This document shows positions 24,342 to 31,934 of a stretch of DNA of 64,000 nucleotides, one piece after another; position 1 is the first letter of the stretch; every line of letters starts with the position of its first letter. The position numbers were made by a program, and so were the translations under genes. The stretch covers positions 2,418,001 through 2,482,000 of the forward strand of contig NZ_CP046252.1 of the NCBI RefSeq assembly GCF_009720145.1. The letters are read 5' to 3'. The DNA is from Sphingobium sp. CAP-1 (lineage in GTDB: Bacteria; Pseudomonadota; Alphaproteobacteria; Sphingomonadales; Sphingomonadaceae). The notes beneath the pieces are model-generated. The model saw only the letters and a program-made list of their open reading frames with translations. It had not been told where the DNA came from and did not search any database.

Positions 24342-25112
24342 GTGATTGAAGTGAAGAACATCAAAAGGCGAAAACTCGTATCCCCACCTAAGCCAGTTAT
24401 AACAAAGCTTGGTGATGCGTGGTTATCGGCAGCTGACGCGCTCGCGCGTTTAGCTTCAGGTTCCGGTGGCGTGGCCAATGCGCAAACAGCAATCGTTGAT
24501 TGCTTGCGATCCGGCAAGCTTCGAGGCTTTGCCCATGAATTGAATCTAATTGACGCTAAAGACTGGGGAAAGGATGCCAAGCGAGACTTGTCCCGCGCAG
24601 AACGCGCAGGCTTTGTACACTCGACCTGGCTGGGACCTTACCCCGAAAGCATAGGGTTAACGGAAGAGTTTTGGCGGCAGTCACCTAACCCGGCCTTGGA
24701 GACACCTAACTGGGACTGGGCTGACGGCAATTTTGTGGCCGGAATGTTTGGAAAAAATCTCAAGCCAAAGAATCAATATTGGATAGCTCGTTCAATCGTG
24801 TTCAACGCTTTCGAAATCGAATGCATGGGTTTGCAACACGAGGCAGCGACAGTTTCTAATGTCGATAAAGGAGGTCGGCCGCTGGCGACGAAATGGACCG
24901 ACTGGGTGGCGGAGTGGGTCTTCTATATTCATGAAAATGGCTTGCCCGCAGATAGTGAGCCAAAAATGCTAGCAAAAACTCTCGATGACCTTCTTGCGAA
25001 ACGAGGGAAGGGGAAAATCGAAAATCGCCCTGTTATTGAAACGATAGAGGCCACCCTAAGCTACATGCGTTCAAAAATGGGAAAACCGCAGAAATCCGAC
25101 TTTTCCGAGTAA
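24342..25112 (+). CDS. Hypothetical protein, first gene of the island
   Basis: 256 residues, not recognised. The sequence is soluble, rich in Trp (around DWGKDAKRDL, PNWDWADGNF, KWTDWVAEWVFYIHENG), with a helical N-terminal segment AWLSAADALARLASGSGGV and a C-terminal block ENRPVIETIEATLSYMRSKMG. The start is GTG at 24342 after GCGAGGG. Its codon use is more AT-rich than the core genome. The position next to attL, upstream of the AlpA-like and HUH genes, is typical of regulatory or accessory genes of integrative elements. No function is proposed. Confidence 0.65.
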   Translation: MIEVKNIKRRKLVSPPKPVITKLGDAWLSAADALARLASGSGGVANAQTAIVDCLRSGKLRGFAHELNLIDAKDWGKDAKRDLSRAERAGFVHSTWLGPYPESIGLTEEFWRQSPNPALETPNWDWADGNFVAGMFGKNLKPKNQYWIARSIVFNAFEIECMGLQHEAATVSNVDKGGRPLATKWTDWVAEWVFYIHENGLPADSEPKMLAKTLDDLLAKRGKGKIENRPVIETIEATLSYMRSKMGKPQKSDFSE

Positions 25113-25200
25113 ATCGGGTTCTCACCAGCGCGGCTGCTAAAATTCGCTGATCATCACCTCCATCCGCTGACCATCCCGGTCGTGCGGCATGGAGGACAAT

Positions 25201-25389
25201 ATGGAACTGCTACTCAGCAATCGAGATGCGCGAGCTGCGCTCGGCGGTATCGGCAACACGAGCTTTTTCGCCCTTATCAACCAAGGCAAGCTCGATCGGG
25301 TCAAGATAGGTCGGCGGACTTTCGTAACGGCCGAAAGCGTGCGCAAAGTCGCCCAAGGCGCTGCTGATCCCAGCAGGGGAGGCCGGTGA
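25201..25389 (+). CDS. AlpA/excisionase-like small DNA-binding protein
   Basis: 62 residues. The pattern LLSNRDARAALGGIGNTSFFALINQGKLDRVKIGRRTFV is a MerR-like winged helix-turn-helix as in AlpA/Xis-type factors: the helix-turn-helix contacts DNA and the KIGRRTFV wing follows. Such proteins regulate integrase expression and aid excision. ATG at 25201 has GGAGGA 6 nt upstream; a second ATG at 25189 is less well placed. Its stop TGA overlaps the next start (TGATG), so it is coupled to the HUH-motif gene. Confidence 0.75.
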   Translation: MELLLSNRDARAALGGIGNTSFFALINQGKLDRVKIGRRTFVTAESVRKVAQGAADPSRGGR

Positions 25390-26270
25390 TGGCTGGCAAA
25401 GGCATATTTGATGCGCCGCATCCTATCTCCCAATATCGCATCGACTCCGAACAGGCCCAATATGAGACAGAGCATTACGCCGATAAGGAGGATCGCAAGC
25501 GCGCGAAGGCAGTTCGCCGGACGGCGCGGAAGGCACGGAAGTCAGCAAACGAGAATGCGGCGGACCGGCTTGGACACCTATTAGAATATGCTGTCAGGGG
25601 CGAAGGACCTCCTAACTCGCTTGCTTCATACGGGCATGTGCAGGAGGCCAGGGGCCGCATCATCCCCGACATTTGGCGATTACACGATAAGTATGTGGCC
25701 GAACATGGTCCCGGATCAGTTCGCACCGCTACTGTGGCTCGCCAAAGCTGGGAAATATCCCCATCGGAACTGTCTGGCTTCCCTCCGTCTCGCGTCCTTA
25801 ACCGGCTGAGGGCGGACCTCTATCGTTGCGGGGCCGCTCAGGCATCCGGCGCAGCCATTGTCGGCATCCATGGAGAATATGAGCCACGGACCGGCATTCT
25901 GCGAATCCACGTCCACATGATTCTGTTCGGTGATATGGTGGAGCCGGTCAGGCGCTTACGCGACCTTGCCGGATATCGACCGCTGGTCCGGTCGCATTAC
26001 GATGTCGAAAAGCGCACCCCGGCTATCAGGATCAGCGACAAGCCCCTGACGAATCTTCCTGCGCCTCTCTCTTATATCCTGCAACCCTTCTGGCCGAGTA
26101 GATGGGAAGGCGTGATCGACGGGAAATGGAAGCGTCAAGGTCAGAAGGCACGCATTCAGGGCTCCGCCCACACGCGCGTCCTCCTGTGGCTCGACCGCTG
26201 GGAATTGAAGGACATTGTACTTCTTATGGGCATCCGAATGGGTAAGTACGGCCTTGTGCTGACGCACTGA
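25389..26270 (+). CDS. HUH-motif protein, candidate rolling-circle-type initiator
   Basis: 293 residues. The C-terminal half has AIVGIHGEYEP followed by RIHVHMILFG: H174-x-H176 flanked by hydrophobic strands, as in the HUH metal-binding motif of rolling-circle Rep proteins and relaxases. A tyrosine in SHYDVEK (Y204, with K208) is a possible nicking residue. The N-terminal third (about 25-60) is very basic and helical (KRAKAVRRTARKARK), suited to DNA binding. ATG at 25389 follows GGGGAGG and overlaps the previous stop. The next gene is a DUF927 ATPase, so the two may form a replication pair. The HUH reading is a motif-level inference. Confidence 0.55.
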   Translation: MAGKGIFDAPHPISQYRIDSEQAQYETEHYADKEDRKRAKAVRRTARKARKSANENAADRLGHLLEYAVRGEGPPNSLASYGHVQEARGRIIPDIWRLHDKYVAEHGPGSVRTATVARQSWEISPSELSGFPPSRVLNRLRADLYRCGAAQASGAAIVGIHGEYEPRTGILRIHVHMILFGDMVEPVRRLRDLAGYRPLVRSHYDVEKRTPAIRISDKPLTNLPAPLSYILQPFWPSRWEGVIDGKWKRQGQKARIQGSAHTRVLLWLDRWELKDIVLLMGIRMGKYGLVLTH

Positions 26271-26434
26271 TTGTACAGCTATCGAAGTGATGAATTGATC
26301 AGAACCCTTTGCGGATAGCTTCCCGACATCTCCAGAACCAGAAGATGAGGGAATGGGTGTGTAACACAGCGGTTCTTCCGACGTTGCCCGCCTTTCCTCA
26401 GTGCATCACCGCTTCATTGTCAACGCCACGCTGA

Positions 26435-26506
26435 GTGGGGAGTGGGGAGTTCGTGGCTCCGCGCTCGATGATACCGCACGCCGGTCTTCCTCTCCCCACT
26501 CCCCAC
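26435..26506. repeat. Perfect 15-bp inverted repeat built of tandem heptamers
   Basis: GTGGGGAGTGGGGAG (26435-26449) and its exact reverse complement CTCCCCACTCCCCAC (26492-26506) are separated by 42 bp. Each arm is two GTGGGGA heptamers in tandem. It lies 30 bp before the DUF927 start and after the HUH-motif gene. It could be an initiator or repressor binding array, or an origin. Confidence 0.8.
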
Positions 26507-26536
26507 AAATTTCAATTCAGATTTGGGGAATTTTCC

Positions 26537-28153
26537 ATGACCAAGATACTGAAGAAGAAACCGCAGGATCGGCCGATTAAGCTGCGCGGTCGCACCTCAC
26601 CCAACGGCATCCGCTGGATGCGAGTCCGCCAAGGGAAGCGCGAAGTTTGGATCAGATATTCGGACTTCATGACCGATCCTCAGGGCGTCAAGGCCCTGCT
26701 GGCCAAGGCCGATATCATTCTCATCGGCAACGAATGGTCCGAATTCTTGAACATGGTGCGCGATGACGTAAGGGATGGGCTCCGCTTCAAGCCCGCCAAT
26801 ATCGCCGAGCAATCAGGCTGGACCAATCCGATTTTCGCCTTGCCCAACGGCATAGTCGTCGCCCCTAACAAAAGACGAGGACATTGCGCGTTCCAGCCTG
26901 AACTAGAACGATGCGAGTCGTCCGGTACGTTGGACGAGTGGTTGAAGCGCGTTGCTGAGCCATTGGCCGGGCATATGTTGGGGGCCTTCCTGTTAATGGC
27001 CATGTTCCTGCCGCCCTTGCTCAAACTCACGCATCGCATGGGCAATTTCGGGTTCGAATTGATTGGCCGCCCCGGAAGGGGGAAATCGACATTGCTGGAG
27101 GCAATTTCATCCGTGATCGGGCCTGCGGTGGGCGAGACACCCTACTGGCAATCCTGCAATACAACGGTGGAAGCGCTCGAAAGAAAGCTGAAAGCGCATT
27201 CGGACCTTCCGCTTTTGCTGGATGACGCAACGTCCTTCGCGGGAAGGGAGGTCGGGGCTGTCAGGGCCAAGTCCTTCAAGCAGTTCGTGTTCAACCTCGC
27301 GCAGGGGGAAACCAAGGATCGCTGGAACGGCGGCAAACAATTCCGCTTCCGCACCATCTACATCATTACGTCGAATCTCTCATTGGCCGAGGTGACGGTG
27401 GAGCTGGCCAAAAAGGAGGCAGCGGCGACGATGGACCGGCTCCTGTCCTTCGATATCGATCTCCGACCCCATGGTGCATTCGACCATGTACCTTCTGAAT
27501 ACGCGAACATACGGGCATTCACGTCGGCGCTCAAAGCTGCACTGGCCGTCGAGTATGGTACGGCGATGCCGCATTTTCTCCAGGTGCTGGTCAAGAAGCG
27601 CATCAAGGGCGAGCAAGCTTTATCGGCCCAGATCACGAAACATGTCGAAGATTTCATAGCGACCGCGCAGGCCGATCAGAATGATGGCTCCGAAGGCCGG
27701 GTCGCCGAAGCGTTTGGCCTCGTTCTGGCGGCAGGGCGATTAGCCAAATATTGCGGCGTGCTCCCAGCCGACCTTGATTGTGAAGCCATCACCCTCGCCG
27801 CCTATCGATTGCATATGGCGTCGGCCAGCCGCCTACGCCCATCGGAACGGTTGCTAGCCTATGCAAAAGGACCAGATATTGTCGATATGGAGGAACTGGG
27901 CGTTCCATATCTCAGCAGGCGCGCGCTGCGCGAGGCGTCCGGTGTCTTCCGCGTAAACCGGGATGGGGTACGGGAATTCCTGATGGAGCGGACCAAATTC
28001 GAAGCCGCGTTCCCCGACCATCGCATTGTCCTGAATGACGAGCGCGTCTCCCGATGGCTACAACGCGGCGGTCGGCACATAGGGGTCAAGCGGGAGGTCA
28101 GGAAGGGAGACACCAAAGCGCGGTTTTATGTGTTCCACCTGCCCGACACATAA
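26537..28153 (+). CDS. DUF927-family ATPase (helicase-like)
   Basis: 538 residues. Walker A GRPGRGKST (about 177-185) and Walker B LPLLLDDAT are clear, and a downstream sensor-like ITSN (YIITSNLS) is present. The N-terminal ~150 residues hold the DUF927 signature region (DVRDGLRFKPANIAEQSGW, FALPNGIVV). The C-terminal part looks like a winged helix plus tail. DUF927 proteins are element-encoded superfamily ATPases linked to replication of satellites and plasmids. ATG at 26537 has GGGGA 8 nt upstream; earlier in-frame ATGs lie inside the inverted repeat. Confidence 0.8.
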   Translation: MTKILKKKPQDRPIKLRGRTSPNGIRWMRVRQGKREVWIRYSDFMTDPQGVKALLAKADIILIGNEWSEFLNMVRDDVRDGLRFKPANIAEQSGWTNPIFALPNGIVVAPNKRRGHCAFQPELERCESSGTLDEWLKRVAEPLAGHMLGAFLLMAMFLPPLLKLTHRMGNFGFELIGRPGRGKSTLLEAISSVIGPAVGETPYWQSCNTTVEALERKLKAHSDLPLLLDDATSFAGREVGAVRAKSFKQFVFNLAQGETKDRWNGGKQFRFRTIYIITSNLSLAEVTVELAKKEAAATMDRLLSFDIDLRPHGAFDHVPSEYANIRAFTSALKAALAVEYGTAMPHFLQVLVKKRIKGEQALSAQITKHVEDFIATAQADQNDGSEGRVAEAFGLVLAAGRLAKYCGVLPADLDCEAITLAAYRLHMASASRLRPSERLLAYAKGPDIVDMEELGVPYLSRRALREASGVFRVNRDGVREFLMERTKFEAAFPDHRIVLNDERVSRWLQRGGRHIGVKREVRKGDTKARFYVFHLPDT

Positions 28154-28222
28154 GGCGGCAAGGCGCGGTGTGCATCTGCTGCCTTGACCATGCACGCTGC
28201 GCTTCCCCACCCAGCGCGAACT

Positions 28223-28290
28223 GCTGACCGTCAGCAATCTATCGCGAATTTGTGCGACATATGGCGAATGTGCAAATTTCCCATATGTCG
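28223..28290. promoter_or_regulatory. Two palindromes downstream of the DUF927 gene (origin or operator candidate)
   Basis: GCTGAC-C-GTCAGC (28223-28235) is followed by CGACATATGG (28255-28264) and its exact inverse CCATATGTCG (28281-28290), with a 16-bp spacer. A near-direct repeat GCGAATTTGTGC / GCGAATGTGC overlaps the second palindrome. AT-richer, hairpin-forming DNA beside a HUH/ATPase pair suits a nicking origin. Regulation of the neighbouring genes is an alternative. Confidence 0.5.
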
Positions 28291-28376
28291 GGTGCTGAGT
28301 AAAAATGCCGGCCGTGAGCCGGTGCGATGACCAGACGATCACGGCAGTAATGGTGATCCGCTTGGGTGGTCGGATT

Positions 28377-29597
28377 TCAGAGCAGACCAAACGTTCGCCG
28401 TACTAGGTTCGGGAAGATCGTTTCAATCTGCTGTGAACTCAGGTCATATTGCCGCTGGATGATGTCGCCGAGGCAGGCGCGATAGTCGGTCAGCACGGGC
28501 AGGTCGCGTCCTTCGTGCAAGATGTCCGGTCCGATTCTGACCTGCGGCCCGGCCAGCCGACCGCCAGCGATGCCGCCGCCCAATATCCAGTAAATGCTAC
28601 CATGGCCGTGGTCGGTGCCACCATCCCCATTTTGCCGGAAGGTTCGACCAAATTCAGACAGCACAACCACCACGGTGTCGCGCCATGCGGCCGGGCCGAT
28701 CTCCTCCACGAACGCCGCCAATCCGCTGCCCAGTCGTCGCAATTGCGTCGCGAACTGCCCCTTCGCGCTGCCCTGGTTGACGTGCGTGTCCCAACCACCC
28801 ATGTCGATGAAGGCGAGATTGAACCGATCGCGCATCAGCCGACCCATCTGACGCCCGACCCCGTCGAAGCCGAACTGCCTTCGGAAGGAAGCGTCGCCGC
28901 TCGTCTGAAGGTTGCGCACCAGATCCCGGCGCGCCGACAGGGCGGCCACGGCGGCGGCATGGAGTCCATCCCCCGGCGCGCCTGCCTCTTGCATATACAG
29001 TGCAGCGATCGAGGCTGCGTCCGCATCGGTCAGCCCGTCATCTATGTCAGTCCGATCAAGCGCCAGATTCTGGATCATCGGACCGCCCTCGAAACAGAGC
29101 GGAAGCACTTTCGTGAAGGAAATCGGCCTTGCGCCGACCAGCACATGCGCGAGCCGGCCGAGGAAACCGGAGCCGTAGGAGCGCGTCACGGCGGAGGGTT
29201 GCGCCATCTCCATCAGATCCTGCGCGGCGAAATGGCTTCTCGTAATGTCCGAGGAACCGGCAAAGGGGATGAAGGCGACCTGCTTTGCCTGCCAGAGCCG
29301 CCCGATAGTCGGCGCGAGAGCCGGATGCAGCGCCCAATCGCCGTTTAGCGGGATCGCCGCGTCCTCATTGCCCACCGCCGGCCGGGCGATCGCGATGTCG
29401 GGGCGCGCTTCGTAATAAAAGTCGCTGCCAGTCGGTATCACCGCATTAAGCGCGTCATAGGCACCGCGCAGAAAGACGACCAACAGGCGAGAGCTGGCGG
29501 GCGTGAGGATCGCCCCGGCCCGCGTTCCCAGCGTCGCAGGAATGGCGGCCGCCGCGCCCTTCAGGAGATCGCGGCGGTCGAACTGCCCCACACTCAT
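28377..29597 (-). CDS. Tat-exported DUF1501 protein
   Basis: 406 residues. A twin-arginine signal opens the protein (DRRDLLKGAAAAIPATLG). The rest matches the DUF1501 fold, related to the alkaline-phosphatase/sulfatase superfamily: RLLVVFLRGAYDALNAVIP, SHFAAQDLMEMA, FIDMGGWDTHVNQG, VVVLSEFGRT and GTDHGHGSIYWILGGG, whose Asp/His residues could bind metal. Function is not established in this family. Its ATG overlaps the DUF1800 stop (ATGA), and DUF1800/DUF1501 pairs recur widely. It was carried here as island cargo. Confidence 0.9.
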   Translation of the reverse strand: MSVGQFDRRDLLKGAAAAIPATLGTRAGAILTPASSRLLVVFLRGAYDALNAVIPTGSDFYYEARPDIAIARPAVGNEDAAIPLNGDWALHPALAPTIGRLWQAKQVAFIPFAGSSDITRSHFAAQDLMEMAQPSAVTRSYGSGFLGRLAHVLVGARPISFTKVLPLCFEGGPMIQNLALDRTDIDDGLTDADAASIAALYMQEAGAPGDGLHAAAVAALSARRDLVRNLQTSGDASFRRQFGFDGVGRQMGRLMRDRFNLAFIDMGGWDTHVNQGSAKGQFATQLRRLGSGLAAFVEEIGPAAWRDTVVVVLSEFGRTFRQNGDGGTDHGHGSIYWILGGGIAGGRLAGPQVRIGPDILHEGRDLPVLTDYRACLGDIIQRQYDLSSQQIETIFPNLVRRTFGLL

Positions 29598-30958
29598 CGC
29601 CGCATGAACTCAGGCGAGGAGAGGATCAGTAGCCAGCGCTGATTGGGCGATCCGGCCGCCTTTACCGCCGCAGCGGTGCGCGGTTGCAGCCTGAAGGGCA
29701 AGGCCCCATGCTCCCATTGCTGCGTCATCGGCCCGTCCGGCAGGCCAAAGTCATCGCGGCTGATCGTCCGCGCTATCTCGAACCGCATCGCCATCTGACC
29801 TGGATTCATCCAATTGTCGCCGGTGAGGGGATATCCGTCAGGTGTATGCCGGTCATAGAGGCCTTCGCCCAATCGGGTGATCCAGTCGACCAGAGTTTCC
29901 GCGTTGAGGATCGGCCCGCCTTGAGCTTTGAGCCGCGCCGCAGACAGGACATAGTCGATCGGGTCCTTCAGCCCCCGGTTCGCGGCTGTCTTATATTCCT
30001 CCGCAGCCATCATCGCCTCCAACACTGCGGCAATCCGCCCGTCGCTCCGTCTCCATGCGGCTGCCATCCGCTCGACCAACGACGGAGGCGGCGGAACTCC
30101 CAAGAAATAGGCCGAGATTCTGCGCGAGATATGCCTTGCCGTGGCGGGTGACCGGGCGAGCAGATCGAGCGCGCGGTCGATTTCGTCCAGTCCCCCTCCG
30201 GCGATCTTCTGGCCCAGCAATATCCTGTCGCCAAAATCATGTTTGCGCGGGTCGAACTCGAACAGTCCCTTGCGCACATGGTAGGCCTTCAGGCGCGGCG
30301 GTATCGGCGCGATTCGCTCGTCGATCCGCACGCCAAGACCCGTCAAAATGTGTGCGAGCTGCACGACGTCCTGCTGGCTGTAGCCGCCATCGACGCCCAA
30401 TGTGTGCAATTCCATCAGTTCGCGAGCGTAATTTTCGTTGATGCGCCCCGCAACATTTAGGTCATTGTCGAGATAGCGCAGCATGGCGGGATGGATGACG
30501 GTCATACCGAGCAGATCGCGGAAGCGCCCCAGCGCACGCGTGCGTAGCCCGTCCTCATAATCGGGCACCATGGCGGCGATGTCGCGCTTGCCGCTATAGA
30601 CGTTAAAATGGTTGAACCAGAACCAAGTCATCCGTTCCCTGAGCGGCGCGTCGGAATGGAGAGCGCGCAGCACCGCGCGGCTTGCCGTTTCACGCAACAC
30701 CGCCCGGACGGCCTGGGCCTTGGCCTTGCGGGCGTGCGCTCTGACTGCGGGATCACTGTCGCGGTAAACCGCCGCCCCAACGGCGTTCACCTCCCGCACC
30801 AGCGCGACCATCGGCGTCTGGCTGATCCGCATCCGGTCGATCTCGGATTGGACGACGGGCGGCAGCCGGCCTTCGCCCGCAGGCGCTATGGCGCCCGGCG
30901 CCGGCCCAGCCGGAAGGCAGGTCAGCCAGATAATGGCAATCATGCGGGGGCGAAGCAT
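29594..30958 (-). CDS. DUF1800 protein, partner of DUF1501
   Basis: 454 residues. A short hydrophobic leader (MLRPRMIAIIWLTCLPAGPAPG) precedes a helical protein with DUF1800 hallmarks: RERMTWFWFNHFNVYSGK, RINENYARELMELHTLGV, QDVVQLAHILTGLG, RISAYFLG and GDNWMNPGQM. The role is unknown; the family co-occurs with DUF1501 proteins and is thought to be exported. I start at 30958 (ATG after GCGAGAAACTAG); an ATG five codons later is possible. The gene is upstream of and overlaps the DUF1501 gene. Confidence 0.88.
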   Translation of the reverse strand: MLRPRMIAIIWLTCLPAGPAPGAIAPAGEGRLPPVVQSEIDRMRISQTPMVALVREVNAVGAAVYRDSDPAVRAHARKAKAQAVRAVLRETASRAVLRALHSDAPLRERMTWFWFNHFNVYSGKRDIAAMVPDYEDGLRTRALGRFRDLLGMTVIHPAMLRYLDNDLNVAGRINENYARELMELHTLGVDGGYSQQDVVQLAHILTGLGVRIDERIAPIPPRLKAYHVRKGLFEFDPRKHDFGDRILLGQKIAGGGLDEIDRALDLLARSPATARHISRRISAYFLGVPPPPSLVERMAAAWRRSDGRIAAVLEAMMAAEEYKTAANRGLKDPIDYVLSAARLKAQGGPILNAETLVDWITRLGEGLYDRHTPDGYPLTGDNWMNPGQMAMRFEIARTISRDDFGLPDGPMTQQWEHGALPFRLQPRTAAAVKAAGSPNQRWLLILSSPEFMRR

Positions 30959-31114
30959 CTAGTTTCTCGCGAGCAGGCCGACCATGCATAGGCAGCCTAT
31001 GTATCCACCCGCCTTATTGAGGGCAAATACCGGTGACCGAAGGATGCGACGATGCCGCCTCGGAATGCGACGGACGGGAGCCGCAGTCTGATCAGCGCGA
31101 CACGTATTCAAAAA

Positions 31115-31176
31115 GAACATCGTTGTTCCACGCTCGCTTGGCTGGCTGTTCAGCCGATTTCGATCGCGTATATAAT
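31115..31176 (+). promoter_or_regulatory. Candidate promoter and operator of the methyltransferase gene
   Basis: TATAAT (31171-31176) lies 5 bp before the GTG at 31182; no good -35 stands at 17 bp. The palindrome GAACATCGTTGTTC (31115-31128) lies further upstream, in the divergent region shared with the DUF1800 gene. If the TATAAT is used, the message is leaderless. Confidence 0.4.
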
Positions 31177-31181
31177 AGGGC

Positions 31182-31835
31182 GTGACCGATCAGCGCCAAT
31201 CCGAAGCCGTGGAACAAGAGATTTTGCGGCGCATCGCAAGGGGCGAAAAGCCTTCAGCCGAGGAACGTCCGGTCTATGCCGCCTATGTTGAAAGAAACAG
31301 ACTCGAAGGCGTGTCGGACTGGAACCGCTGGGCAAGCGATAAGGTGTTCCCCCCGCAATGGGATGAGCGAACCGCCGCCATGGCGACGATGATCCCGGAC
31401 GCCGTGAAATCAGTCGCTGATTTCGGCTGCGGGACCATGGCCCTGCGGACCCTGCTGGCCGAGCATGTCACTTATGTGCCGATCGATATCGTCGCGCGCG
31501 GGGCGGATACTGTCGTCATGGACCTTAACGCTCCCGTCCTTCCGTCGCTTCCGCAGGCCGGCATCGCCTTTTTGGGCGGCGTGATGGAATATATAATTGA
31601 CTTGCCGCGCCTGATACGGGCGCTCTGCCAAGGCTACAGCATGGTGGTCTGCAGCTATGTCGGCGCGGCGGGCAAGGCCGAAACGACCGCCAAGCGACGG
31701 AGCGACGGGTGGGTCAATGATTTCAGGATTTCGGAAATCATAGCGATGTTCGAGGATCATGACGCGCGGGCGGTCGCACTCAAAAGTTTCCACGCGCACA
31801 GCCTGATGCTCTTCAGCATTTCGCATCGGCGATAA
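31182..31835 (+). CDS. SAM-dependent methyltransferase-like protein
   Basis: 217 residues. VADFGCGTMALRTLL (about 78-92) is a class I SAM-binding motif I variant, and VPIDIVARG resembles the acidic end of strand 2 where ribose is bound. The segment GIAFLGGVMEYIIDLPRLI fits motif IV. The N-terminus is charged and helical. The GTG start at 31182 has no proper SD but a TATAAT 5 bp upstream. It is a likely accessory enzyme of the polysaccharide genes that follow; such methyltransferases often cap sugar chains. Substrate unknown. Confidence 0.7.
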   Translation: MTDQRQSEAVEQEILRRIARGEKPSAEERPVYAAYVERNRLEGVSDWNRWASDKVFPPQWDERTAAMATMIPDAVKSVADFGCGTMALRTLLAEHVTYVPIDIVARGADTVVMDLNAPVLPSLPQAGIAFLGGVMEYIIDLPRLIRALCQGYSMVVCSYVGAAGKAETTAKRRSDGWVNDFRISEIIAMFEDHDARAVALKSFHAHSLMLFSISHRR

Positions 31836-31934
31836 TGCCGGCGGGACATCGGCCAAATCGCGATTTATTCCGTCAACCCAAGCCTGCGCAGCTCCGCCCG
31901 ACAGGGGAGGAGCGCCATGGGCGCGGGCGCTTCG

